From assembly GCF_000282455.1 (NCBI RefSeq), contig NZ_AKJG01000002.1, positions 40,153 through 104,152 on the forward strand: DNA of 64,000 bases, given 5' to 3'. The notes under the pieces are model-generated. The model saw nothing but the letters and a program-made list of their open reading frames with translations. It was not told where the DNA came from and did no database searches. Source of the DNA: Pseudomonas sp. GM74. Lineage in GTDB: Bacteria > Pseudomonadota > Gammaproteobacteria > Pseudomonadales > Pseudomonadaceae. A program made the position numbers and the translations under genes. Below, in pieces: positions 46,333 through 54,137 of the stretch (position 1 is the first letter of the stretch; each line of letters opens with the position of its first letter).

Positions 46333-47192
46333 GATTTGAATTCCGGAATGTCAGGCTTCGCACCCCAGGCGCAGAATCCCGCGCCCTCCGCCGGAAACTG
46401 CCGAGGCTGGTGGCTTGCATCATTCTCTGGAGAGATCAGGCTGACCCCTGTCGAGTATTCGTAGGTCATGCCGTCAGGTCCCTCGAAGTAGAGGAACATC
46501 GCGCCCGAGGTGGGGTGGCGGCCCGGACCAAAGAGGATGCGTATGCCCCGCTCAACCAGGAAGTAATAGGCACGCATCAAGTCATCGACGGACTCGACCT
46601 GGTGGTTGATGTGTTGCACACCGGGGTGGGACGAAGGGAACAAGGCGATCTTGTGATGGACCTCATCGATGCGCAGCAGCGGCGCCTCGCCAATTCGGTC
46701 ACTGACCCTGGCGTTTGCCAGCTGAGTCCAGAACAGTTCATCACGCCGGGCATTCATGGTGCGCAAGCCAATGTGGCTGAAACCGGTGATACCGGCATCG
46801 CGACTCGGAAAATAGCGTCGCCCGCTTGCCTGGGGACGCAAGACCAGCTCGATGTTGTTGCCGCTGGGATCTTTGAAGCGAATGAAGTCGTCGACATAGC
46901 GCACTTCAGCGTCTGCACGTGAGCCATGCTGTACGTTGAATTCATTACGCTCCAGCAAGACCGCTGCGTCTTCCAGGTCCTGTGCTGTTCTGACTTCGAA
47001 CGCTGTTGTGGTTTCTTGCGGATCGCCCTCGTAATAGCAGAGCGTATGGTCTCGGCTGTCCGATCGGAAGTACACCGCGCCGTTGGCTTCTCGGGCAATC
47101 TGCAACCCAAGGATCTGAGTGGCATAACGACGTGCCTCGTCCAGATTTGCGGTGCCCAGCCGTATATACCGAATGTCATGCAGGTTGATCAT
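46329..47192 (-). CDS. type I extradiol dioxygenase, CmtC-like (carboxy-catechol 3,4-cleavage candidate)
   Basis: 287-aa two-domain VOC-fold ring-cleavage dioxygenase using Fe(II). Putative ligands are His in GITGFSHIGLRT, His in GVQHINHQVESVDD and Glu in DGMTYEYSTG. The start at 47192 has GAGGA upstream. It resembles the 2,3-dihydroxy-p-cumate 3,4-dioxygenase type more than catechol 2,3-dioxygenase. With the next gene it suggests cleavage of 2,3-dihydroxybenzoate or a similar carboxylated catechol beside the carboxylate. It is the first gene of its transcript, behind a terminator and an AT-rich promoter region. Confidence 0.82.
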   Translation of the reverse strand: MINLHDIRYIRLGTANLDEARRYATQILGLQIAREANGAVYFRSDSRDHTLCYYEGDPQETTTAFEVRTAQDLEDAAVLLERNEFNVQHGSRADAEVRYVDDFIRFKDPSGNNIELVLRPQASGRRYFPSRDAGITGFSHIGLRTMNARRDELFWTQLANARVSDRIGEAPLLRIDEVHHKIALFPSSHPGVQHINHQVESVDDLMRAYYFLVERGIRILFGPGRHPTSGAMFLYFEGPDGMTYEYSTGVSLISPENDASHQPRQFPAEGAGFCAWGAKPDIPEFKS

Positions 47193-47326
47193 GAGGGATG
47201 TCCTCTTATTTATTGTTGTCTGGGACTCATCTTCCCGTCGCCCAATAAATAAAAGAAGCAAATATTAGTTATTCGCACTATCTGAAAAATTTATAGGCGT
47301 ATAACCCTCTGCAGTCAGTTTTTTGG
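47193..47326. promoter_or_regulatory. promoter region of the meta-cleavage operon
   Basis: 134 AT-rich bases between the upstream terminator and the dioxygenase start. On the minus strand, TTC-N9-GAA (in TTCAGATAGTGCGAA, about 47261-47275) has the T-N11-A form of a LysR-type site. This would fit control by a NahR-like activator, which in this strain is truncated. The assignment is tentative. Confidence 0.4.
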
Positions 47327-47362
47327 AAAAAAAATGCCCCGTATCCGTGGATACGAGGCATT
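47327..47362 (-). terminator. rho-independent terminator of the transporter unit
   Basis: ATGCC(C)CGTATCC / GGATACG(A)GGCAT, about 47334-47362. On the minus strand it is followed by eight T. It lies 17 bases after the MFS gene and separates that transcript from the meta-cleavage operon. Confidence 0.9.
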
Positions 47363-47379
47363 GGAACCAATGAATCAGA

Positions 47380-48615
47380 TCAACCGATGGCCTGCTTTCC
47401 AATGTCTGCAGTGCCTGCCTGCGTACTCACCTCGCAAACTGTTTTATTCCTAGGCATGGAGATCACAAACAATGCGGAGATGACGTAGAACCCGGCGCAC
47501 ACCATCAGTCCCGCCGCCAGGCTATAAAAGCTGGCAATGCCACTGAGCAGCACGGGGGCAAAAGCCGCCAGGCCTCGGCCCACGTTGAAACAGAAACCCG
47601 CCCCAAGCGTTCGCACCCGGATGGGATACATTTCGCTGAAGTAAGAACCGAACAACCCGGCGAACACCATGAAAAATGCGTACCCCGCCCCTATCCAGAT
47701 CAACGATTGAGTCTGGGTGGTATAGACATAGACCAGCGCCATCGTTGATGTGAGTAACAGCGATATGACAATCGTAAGCCGCTTGCCAATACGGTCGGCG
47801 ATGAAGCCGAATACGTTCAGGCCACAGAAATTCCCAAGATGGAGAACCGCCATAAAGCTGGTCATCGACGCCAGACTCAAGCCACGGTCCTGTATCAGGT
47901 AGGTGGGCAGCCACGTGCTGACGCCCCAGGAACCAAGCAACGCAAAGCTGGCTGCAAGAGACCCCAGCAGGGTGTAACGAAGTAGCTCAGGCGAAAAAAT
48001 CTCGCTGACGGATATCCGCTGCGCAGTGGTGCCCTGAGTATCGCGTTGAGCCTTCCAGGCCGGAGATTCCGGAATCAGGAAATACACATAAATAATCGGC
48101 AGGATCACAGAGGCGCCGGACACGAAAAACATCAAACGCCATTCCGGCAGCATGAACTTTGCCGCCAGGGCAGCGGCGATGGCGCCAACCGGGAAGGCAC
48201 TGATCACGAAGGATATGGCTCTGGCGCGCTGCTTGGGCGGCCACGTTTCAACGATATAAGCCGAGAGGATCGTCCATACCCCGCCAAGCCCAAGGCCAGA
48301 GAGAAACCTCAAGCCCGCCATTACGTAGAGGTCATGAGCGAATGCAAATACACAGGTCAGCGCACCGAAGATCGCCAGCGATGCAATCAGAGCGTCGCGC
48401 CGGCCGAAGTTGTCGGAGTACCAGCCTGTGGCAACACCGCTCACACCAATCCCCAGCAATGTAGCGCTAGCCAGCGCCCCCACCTCATGGAGGCTGAAAC
48501 CCAGATCCTGGCGGATAACGGGCAGCGCGAGCGTTAACAGAATGATCTCCATTGCATCAAAAAGGTAGGCGATAAATCCACCGATCAGTACATGCCACTT
48601 GGATATTCCAGTCAC
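47380..48615 (-). CDS. MFS aromatic-acid/proton symporter (PcaK/BenK-like)
   Basis: 411-aa major-facilitator transporter with about 12 transmembrane helices. The A-loop motif GWYSDNFGRRDALI, the first-helix acidic motif LFDAMEIILL and FGFIADRIGKRLTIV in the second half are typical of the aromatic acid:H+ symporter subgroup. The start is a GTG. It follows an outer-membrane MetA-type gene by 86 bases, so the pair could carry one aromatic acid across both membranes to the ring-cleavage enzymes. Confidence 0.85.
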   Translation of the reverse strand: MTGISKWHVLIGGFIAYLFDAMEIILLTLALPVIRQDLGFSLHEVGALASATLLGIGVSGVATGWYSDNFGRRDALIASLAIFGALTCVFAFAHDLYVMAGLRFLSGLGLGGVWTILSAYIVETWPPKQRARAISFVISAFPVGAIAAALAAKFMLPEWRLMFFVSGASVILPIIYVYFLIPESPAWKAQRDTQGTTAQRISVSEIFSPELLRYTLLGSLAASFALLGSWGVSTWLPTYLIQDRGLSLASMTSFMAVLHLGNFCGLNVFGFIADRIGKRLTIVISLLLTSTMALVYVYTTQTQSLIWIGAGYAFFMVFAGLFGSYFSEMYPIRVRTLGAGFCFNVGRGLAAFAPVLLSGIASFYSLAAGLMVCAGFYVISALFVISMPRNKTVCEVSTQAGTADIGKQAIG

Positions 48616-48701
48616 GATTTCACCTGTTTCTATTTATTGGATAGTGATGTTCGTTCCAGGGACGCCACGTTGTTTATGGCTCCCCATGAAGGACGCAACG
48701 T

Positions 48702-49649
48702 TCAGAATCGGTAAACGGCCTGCAGCCAGATTCGATCACCTTCGGCTCGGTTCTCGACCAGCGTTTCGTGCTGCCATTTCATGACAAACCCGATTGCCGG
48801 GGTCTGGTATTTGATCGCGGGGCCGATTGCGGCGACTTGGCCACGGTTACCGTCCAGGTAGGTCTGGCCATTTTTCTCATCATCGGTGAGCTGCTTGTAC
48901 AGGTAGCCGTTCACGCCCACTTGCCATTCGCGAGTGATGTTGTAGCCGATGTTGTAGTCGGCGTTGAACTCACGGCCGGAGCGATAGTGAGTATCGGAGT
49001 TCTCGCCATTGATCATGTAGATGAGCTTGGCGCTCACCTCCAGGTTCTCCAGCGGATAGGCGGTAAAGGAATACCAAGGCCCGTAGGCCCATGTGTTTCG
49101 ACCCGGGTTGAAAAGATGATCCTTGTCGTAGTCCCCGACGGGTACAAACACATCCAGACCGAGTAGCTGGTGGTACCGTGGCGAGCTCCACCCCAATACA
49201 AAAGGAACCACCGTCAGATCGCCGATGCCTTCTTGGTGGTCGCTGCGATGAACGCGCCCTGCTGGTGTATCGACATCAAAGCTGATGTCGCCCTTGACCA
49301 AGGGCAACGCAATGCGACTGGCCAGCTTGGCACCCAGTATCGAGAAGTCCTGATAGACGTAATCCACCCGGATCGACAGTGCCTGTATATCAAGGTCAAA
49401 GTTGTGAATACCTGGTTTTTTATCGCCATCGCCGTCCAGCGTCTTGTTCGCACTGTAGTCGGACAAGTAGAAGAACTCGGTAAAGCCTGGCGGTGGCATC
49501 TTTCCCGCGCCGACCGTATTCACACCCAGTGGGTATGAACTGCCGCCGCCCTCAGTTGCCTGGGCAAGCGGAACGCACAGAAGGCCGATGCAGAGGGTAC
49601 TGATCCAGGCGCTTGTCGCGCACTGGCTATGTGATCTTGGTGTGCTCAT
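48702..49649 (-). CDS. outer-membrane protein, phenol-degradation MetA family
   Basis: About 315-aa beta-barrel-like protein of the 'MetA-pathway of phenol degradation' family (SphA/PF13557 type). A signal peptide (AWISTLCIGLLCVPLAQA) precedes TEGGGSSYPLGVNTVGAGKMPPPG. Aromatic, alternating strands follow and the C-terminus ends in terminal Phe (LQAVYRF), the usual barrel signal. It is probably a channel for an aromatic substrate. The start could also be 12 bases upstream (49661); neither start has a strong ribosome site. Confidence 0.8.
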   Translation of the reverse strand: MSTPRSHSQCATSAWISTLCIGLLCVPLAQATEGGGSSYPLGVNTVGAGKMPPPGFTEFFYLSDYSANKTLDGDGDKKPGIHNFDLDIQALSIRVDYVYQDFSILGAKLASRIALPLVKGDISFDVDTPAGRVHRSDHQEGIGDLTVVPFVLGWSSPRYHQLLGLDVFVPVGDYDKDHLFNPGRNTWAYGPWYSFTAYPLENLEVSAKLIYMINGENSDTHYRSGREFNADYNIGYNITREWQVGVNGYLYKQLTDDEKNGQTYLDGNRGQVAAIGPAIKYQTPAIGFVMKWQHETLVENRAEGDRIWLQAVYRF

Positions 49650-49798
49650 CTCATGTTCCATTGTTATTTTTGTATGACGGAGGAGAGTTTTTTTGCAGCT
49701 TTCAGTGCTGGCGTTAGTTAAAAGCGACTGGCAAATTTCAGGCGCAACGATGCACACCGTCATTTGTCAGGACGCTGCAAACAGTTGAGTTATTCAAC

Positions 49799-49823
49799 GG
49801 CCGGGCATTGATTGCCCAGCCTT
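49799..49823 (-). terminator. stem-loop after the FAH-hydrolase gene
   Basis: GGCCGGGCA / TGCCCAGCC around an ATTGAT loop; the pairing includes one mismatch or wobble. It lies just after the FAH gene stop and before the outer-membrane gene. There is no T tract. It probably ends or processes the upstream transcript. Confidence 0.5.
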
Positions 49824-49832
49824 CGCAAGGTG

Positions 49833-50786
49833 TTACCGAATAGTGGTTTCCAGCTCGCCGAGCCCTTCGATGCAGACTTTCAATACATCGCCGCGGTCCA
49901 GGAATGTGTGGCTTTCCATGCCCACGCCTGCCGGTGTTCCCGTCAACAGAACATCACCGGGAAACAGATCGATGGTCTGGCTCAGATAGGAAATCTGCTC
50001 TGCAACGCCGTACATATGGTTGCGGGTATTGGAATCCTGTACCCACGCGCCGTTCCTCGACAGCTTGATATCCAGGTTCTCGGGATCTTTGACAAATTGT
50101 GCCGGCGTCAGGTACGGGCCCAGCGGGCAAGAACCCGTGAAGCATTTGTGGCCAATCCAGTCGAAGCGAAACGGCGAGCTGGGATCGACTTGCTCGCGAC
50201 GCAGTCGATCACGCGCCGACAGGTCATTGGCGCATGTGTAACCCGCCACGTAGTCGAGCGCCTCTTCAATGGAGACACGCGACGCTCGCTTGCCAATCAC
50301 CACCGCCAACTCGGCTTCCCAATCGAGCATGCGGACACCTGCCGGAAAGTCCACCGTTTGCTTGTGGGCGACCAGACTGCCGCGGCCGGGCTTGATGAAA
50401 TGCCAGGGAGCAATGCCCTCGCTGCGCGGATCCAGCGACAGTTTCATGTTGAACGCACGGGCCATGGCTTCGACATGGTCACGATAGTTTGCTCCCGCGC
50501 AATAGATCGTGCCTGGACGTTCCAGAAACGGAGCAAAGTGCAACGTGGCAAGATCAAGCCGCTGCGACTCATAGAGCACTGGCGCTTCAAACACTGTCAC
50601 TGCAAGCTTTTGAAGCTGCGGATTGGTCGTCTCCCAGCTCTCGAGCAATGTATCGATGGAAGCTGTCGGCAACTCAAGACCGGCCTTGGCCACAAGCTGA
50701 CCAAGGTCATAGGCGTATTCGCCAACCAGGAGGCCGGTAGCGTTTGACTGGACATCCGTCCGATAGGTGAAAAGCTGATACTTCAT
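49833..50786 (-). CDS. fumarylacetoacetate-hydrolase-family protein
   Basis: 317-aa FAH-fold enzyme. The metal-binding DWEAELAVVIGKR region, YTCANDLSARDRLRR and GDVLLTGTPAGVGM are characteristic of acylpyruvate hydrolases, fumarylpyruvate hydrolases and related decarboxylase/hydratases. The N-terminal domain (1-70) is longer than in minimal FAHD1 proteins. Next to an extradiol dioxygenase, it may hydrolyse or decarboxylate that enzyme's product. The exact reaction cannot be assigned. It lies 10 bases downstream of the YciI-like gene. Confidence 0.85.
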   Translation of the reverse strand: MKYQLFTYRTDVQSNATGLLVGEYAYDLGQLVAKAGLELPTASIDTLLESWETTNPQLQKLAVTVFEAPVLYESQRLDLATLHFAPFLERPGTIYCAGANYRDHVEAMARAFNMKLSLDPRSEGIAPWHFIKPGRGSLVAHKQTVDFPAGVRMLDWEAELAVVIGKRASRVSIEEALDYVAGYTCANDLSARDRLRREQVDPSSPFRFDWIGHKCFTGSCPLGPYLTPAQFVKDPENLDIKLSRNGAWVQDSNTRNHMYGVAEQISYLSQTIDLFPGDVLLTGTPAGVGMESHTFLDRGDVLKVCIEGLGELETTIR

Positions 50787-50796
50787 GGGACCACCA

Positions 50797-51174
50797 TCAC
50801 AGGAGCGAAAAGCGTTGGTTGGAAAAACTGACGTGAAGCGTGAGGCCGCCTTCCATGAGCAGCCACTTGCGTACCTCTACGTCATAAACACCGTGGGCAA
50901 TAAAGGGATCTGACCGGACAATGCGCAGCGCTTCGGCCTGATCCGCTGCACGCAGAATGCTCATACCCCCCAGCTCACCGGGAAAGGTCTGATCCGAGAC
51001 AAAGGGCCCGGAAGCGAACAACTCGCCGCGTTGTTGCGCCAGAATCGCCCACTTCAAGTGGGCGTCCAGTAGCTCTGGTACGCGGGTCAGGTCCCGTGGC
51101 GTACGCATGACCACGAACAGCGGCTTGTTCAACATCCCTGCCAGCAGTTCCTTGGTCGTAGAGCTATCACTCAT
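50797..51174 (-). CDS. YciI-like family protein
   Basis: 125-aa alpha+beta-barrel protein of the YciI/muconolactone-isomerase-like superfamily. PLFVVMRTPRDL, HLKWAILAQQRGELFASGPF and FIAHGVYDVEVRKWLLMEGG are recognisable. His/Asp residues typical of YciI are partly present. Family members are small dimeric lyases or isomerases, often in aromatic clusters. Here a tautomerase or lactone-isomerase step for the second dioxygenase pathway is possible. Its start overlaps the end of the dioxygenase gene. Confidence 0.75.
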   Translation of the reverse strand: MSDSSTTKELLAGMLNKPLFVVMRTPRDLTRVPELLDAHLKWAILAQQRGELFASGPFVSDQTFPGELGGMSILRAADQAEALRIVRSDPFIAHGVYDVEVRKWLLMEGGLTLHVSFSNQRFSLL

Positions 51175-52099
51175 CACGCGCCGCCTCGAAGTTTTGAATG
51201 AACGCCTCAGGCGGTGGATTCGTTGCCCACACGGCGATCAGGTCTGGCGGCGCCCCATCGATAGCCAGCCATTCGCTGTCATCTTCGGGAATGACATCGA
51301 TGTCCCAGAAGTATTCGACCATGCTGTCCCAAGGGTCGCGGACGTAATGAAAGTAGTTGGAGCCGGCCACATGTCGTCCAAGGCCAAAAGCGCTTTCGTA
51401 GCCCAGGCTCATCAGGTGTTGAGCGCCCAATTCGATCTCATCAATACCCATCACCTCAAAACTGAGATGATGCAGACCGCTATGGCTGCTCTTGGCCAGA
51501 CCAAGTACATGGTGATCACCGCCGCAGCCACACCGTAGAAAGGCGATCTTGTCCCCCGCGCGATCAGAGACTTTCATCCCTAGCACCCGGGTATAGAAAT
51601 CAATCGAACGATCCACATCGGGGGTGAATTTGATCAAGTGACCCAAGCGCAACGGCGTCACTCGACGCAACTTCGAGGACGGTGTGCAGCCGCGCTGACC
51701 GATGCGGCGGTAACGGCCCGGGGTGTTCGACTCTGGTGTCGGCAAAGGAGCTAACGGCATTGAGTCGGCGTCAGTGACGTGAACCCAATCGCCGGACGGA
51801 TCACGAAACCACAATCCGTCTTGCCCGATATCAAACGGTGCTGGATGGATGACCACACCGTGGTAGCTGAGGCTTTCTCGAATAGTCTGCAAGCCCTCAG
51901 CATCGGTACCAAACGAGATATAACTCAGGCGCTTTGTGGTGCCGGGCATCAGTCGCACTTGATCCTGGGCGCGCCCCTTACAGCGCAACACCAAATGATC
52001 ACCGGCCATGCGGGCTTCGAGCCCGACAGCTTCGTAGAAGGAACGACCCACTTCCAGATCCGGAACAGTCACGCCTACGTGTTGTAGAGAACGAATCAT
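51167..52099 (-). CDS. second type I extradiol dioxygenase (VOC family)
   Basis: 310-aa two-domain ring-cleavage dioxygenase. The catalytic C-terminal domain keeps the putative ligands: His in RLGHLIKFTPD, His in SGLHHLSFEVM and Glu in DSMVEYFWDID. The N-terminal domain (1-115) is the non-catalytic VOC half. It differs strongly from the dioxygenase at 46.3-47.2 kb. Linker residues about 116-150 are unusually Pro/Arg-rich. The substrate is unknown. Gene order suggests a catecholic compound whose product is then handled by the YciI-like and FAH proteins. Confidence 0.83.
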   Translation of the reverse strand: MIRSLQHVGVTVPDLEVGRSFYEAVGLEARMAGDHLVLRCKGRAQDQVRLMPGTTKRLSYISFGTDAEGLQTIRESLSYHGVVIHPAPFDIGQDGLWFRDPSGDWVHVTDADSMPLAPLPTPESNTPGRYRRIGQRGCTPSSKLRRVTPLRLGHLIKFTPDVDRSIDFYTRVLGMKVSDRAGDKIAFLRCGCGGDHHVLGLAKSSHSGLHHLSFEVMGIDEIELGAQHLMSLGYESAFGLGRHVAGSNYFHYVRDPWDSMVEYFWDIDVIPEDDSEWLAIDGAPPDLIAVWATNPPPEAFIQNFEAARDE

Positions 52100-52114
52100 C
52101 TTGGATGCTCCTAC

Positions 52115-52429
52115 TTAACGAATAGGGGAAAAGGGTGCGGCGCTCAACAGCTCAACCTGCTGGGCAACCACCAGATGACCGTTCTTACCAAGGAACGTAC
52201 GCCATCTTGGATCGCTGGACAGCGCCGCGCGGCGTTGGGCACGGTCCTCGTAGCTGGAATATCCCCACAACTGAATGACCCGATTGATGTCCCCCGTTTC
52301 AGGCTTGAAATACCCGATCAAATTGCCCAGTGCCTCGCCCTGAAGTGGCAGCCCCTCCTCCTCGTAAGCACGCAGGAATTCGTGCAGCGCGCCAGGCTTG
52401 AGTTGATAGGTACGTTGTTCAATCAGCAT
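52115..52429 (-). CDS. NIPSNAP-family protein
   Basis: 104-aa ferredoxin-fold protein beginning MLIEQRTYQLKPG, with GYFKPETGDINRVIQLWGYSSYEDRAQRRAAL. This is the NIPSNAP/dimeric alpha-beta-barrel signature. Such small proteins occur in aromatic and terpene clusters without a defined reaction. It overlaps the end of the dehydrogenase gene by 7 bases and lies 15 bases before the dioxygenase. Confidence 0.82.
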   Translation of the reverse strand: MLIEQRTYQLKPGALHEFLRAYEEEGLPLQGEALGNLIGYFKPETGDINRVIQLWGYSSYEDRAQRRAALSSDPRWRTFLGKNGHLVVAQQVELLSAAPFSPIR

Positions 52430-53340
52430 GTTGTTTTCTCTTTTTTGGAAGGTGCCTGGGAGTCGGCCTGGGAGTCGGCTTCGATCAACTTGATCACTGC
52501 CGAGATATCTTCTTCACCAATGCCTTCTTCGATAGCCCTTAGAAAGTAGGGCTTGGCGGCATTGAACAGAGGCGCGGCGCTACCGAGTTCCTCGGACAGC
52601 TCACTGGCCATGTCGATGTACTTTTCCAGCGTGGCGAAAGGTCCTGGCGCCGGTAGGAAATGACGATCAGCCATAATCGGTGCTCTTGCGCTGAACATCG
52701 TTGAACCACCCGCACTTTGGCGTATCACCTCAACCACCTGCTGTGCGCTGAACCCTGCTTTCACGCCAAGGTTCAGCGCCTCGGCTGCGGCCAGGGTGTG
52801 AATAGTCACCAGATAGTTGGCGATCAATTTCATCGCGACCGCGCACCCAAATCCACCGATGTGGAACTGGATGTCGGCGATCGCATCGAGCACAGGCTTG
52901 CAGTGCTCCACCAGGTCAGGGTCACCGCCCAGAAACAAGGAAGCCTTGCGTAGGGAAACCATGGATGGAGTACCACTGACCTCCGCTTCCAACACCCGTG
53001 CACCACGTTGTTCGATACGCTGAGCCATTCGTTGCTTGAAGGCTTTGTGATAGGTGCCGATCTCGATGAGCGTGTGCTGCGGCCCTATGGACTGAAGCAG
53101 GCCATCAGGCCCCTCCATGATTTCCATGTGGGCCACTTCGCTGGGCAGGCAAGTGAGGATGAAGTTTGATTGCGCCGCTACGGCGGCTGGGCTTTCGAGC
53201 GCGATGCCACCCTGACGGATGAAGGCCTCGCGATCTCGACGTCGGTAACCGACAACGCGAAATCCGGCCGCAAGCAGGTTGGTTGCGATAGGAAGGCCAA
53301 GCTGGCCGATTCCCACCATACCGATGGTTATCACAGGCAT
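52423..53340 (-). CDS. beta-hydroxyacid dehydrogenase family oxidoreductase
   Basis: 305-aa NAD(P)-dependent enzyme of the 3-hydroxyisobutyrate/tartronate-semialdehyde family. It has the Rossmann motif GMVGIGQLGLPIATNLL, a substrate loop EAEVSGTPSMV in place of the usual DAPVSGG, and the catalytic Lys in GGFGCAVAMKLIANYLV. It may oxidise or reduce an intermediate or the side chain of the aromatic substrate. It is the first gene of the five-gene unit. Its 3' end contains a 12-base tandem duplication (ADSQADSQ). Confidence 0.82.
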   Translation of the reverse strand: MPVITIGMVGIGQLGLPIATNLLAAGFRVVGYRRRDREAFIRQGGIALESPAAVAAQSNFILTCLPSEVAHMEIMEGPDGLLQSIGPQHTLIEIGTYHKAFKQRMAQRIEQRGARVLEAEVSGTPSMVSLRKASLFLGGDPDLVEHCKPVLDAIADIQFHIGGFGCAVAMKLIANYLVTIHTLAAAEALNLGVKAGFSAQQVVEVIRQSAGGSTMFSARAPIMADRHFLPAPGPFATLEKYIDMASELSEELGSAAPLFNAAKPYFLRAIEEGIGEEDISAVIKLIEADSQADSQAPSKKEKTTC

Positions 53341-53487
53341 TATTCGCCTCTCTTGTTGTTGTTCTTTTACGCAAAGCTTGAAGCTCGGCTAGGCGCTAAC
53401 CTAGGCGCAGCCGGGTTTTGGAGCAAACAGCTCGGGTTATGAATAAGTAGAAGCAAGCGTTATACGAAGGGGCTGGAGTAGGCTCGA
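53341..53487. promoter_or_regulatory. upstream region of the dehydrogenase unit
   Basis: 147 bases with no gene. Direct repeats CTAGGCGC at 53389-53396 and 53401-53408 (12 bases apart) lie about 50-70 bases before the start and may be an operator or the scar of an insertion. No clear promoter hexamers were assigned. Confidence 0.35.
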
Positions 53488-53692
53488 CGCCTCAGCCAAC
53501 CGCGACCGCAACTTCACTCAGGGCAAGGTGAAGTCACGCATGCAGCAGATCGAGCAGAGCATTGATCGATATCTGGCGGCGATAGATTCGGCGGATCGGG
53601 CAACGCCCGAAGTGGCCGAGGCCAAAGCAGAGCGGCTTAAAGAAAAGATAGAAACACTGAAAACACAGATGCAGAAACTCAAGGAATTTGCC
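53488..53692 (+). mobile_element. IS1182-type transposase fragment
   Basis: An open frame reads ANRDRNFTQGKVKSRMQQIE, then SIDRYLAAIDSADRATP, then a Glu/Lys-rich coiled coil. This is the internal segment of IS1182-family transposases that follows the NRxRNFT motif. Both ends of the transposase (DDE domains) are missing. It breaks off into the 3' end of the cupin gene on one side and into unrelated sequence at about 53490 on the other. It is a relic, not a gene, and marks one edge of the catabolic island. Confidence 0.7.
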
Positions 53693-54137
53693 GGTCGCCC
53701 ATTTCCATATCCGCGAAATCAAAGCCTGGCGAAACAGCTTCACTGATCAAGCCGAATCCTGCCGCGCCGTGCATTACCTGCGAAGCTTTCCAGATGCCAC
53801 CGGGCACATGCAGCTGCAAGCATTGTCCGGCGAGAACGTCGTGACCCATCACGATGGTTTTCAATGTGCCGTCCGGAAAAATCAGCGTGTACTGAATCGG
53901 ATCGCCCAGATGATAGTAATGAACGATGTCTGACTGGTTGAGATGGAAATGGCCGATCGGAGAATCCTCGGTCAATAGATAGAAAATCGACGTCATGCAA
54001 TGCCGTTGGCCACCCGCAGTCACAACCATGTTCTGGTCGTCCGATTGGTAGGTTCTGCGAAAGAATCCACCTTCGATATGGGGCTCAAGGCCCAGGGCTT
54101 CGATCAAGTCTGCAATTTTCCGGGCGCGCTGAGTCAT
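53679..54137 (-). CDS. cupin DUF985 (Cupin_5) family protein
   Basis: 152-aa single-domain cupin. LIEALGLEPHIEGGFFRRTYQS, SIFYLLTEDSPIGHFHLNQSDIVHYYHLGDPIQYTL and HVPGGIWKASQV are the family core, with HFH and later His residues as possible metal ligands. Its function is not established. The C-terminus (EAVSPGFDFADMEMGDRQIP) extends over the edge of the transposase relic, so the last residues may be altered. It is divergent from the alpha/beta hydrolase gene. Confidence 0.83.
   Translation of the reverse strand: MTQRARKIADLIEALGLEPHIEGGFFRRTYQSDDQNMVVTAGGQRHCMTSIFYLLTEDSPIGHFHLNQSDIVHYYHLGDPIQYTLIFPDGTLKTIVMGHDVLAGQCLQLHVPGGIWKASQVMHGAAGFGLISEAVSPGFDFADMEMGDRQIP

Noticed and set aside
53528..53746. 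72-codon frame as an independent gene
   Set aside because: It starts inside a transposase-like segment and ends in antisense of the cupin gene; treated as an IS relic.
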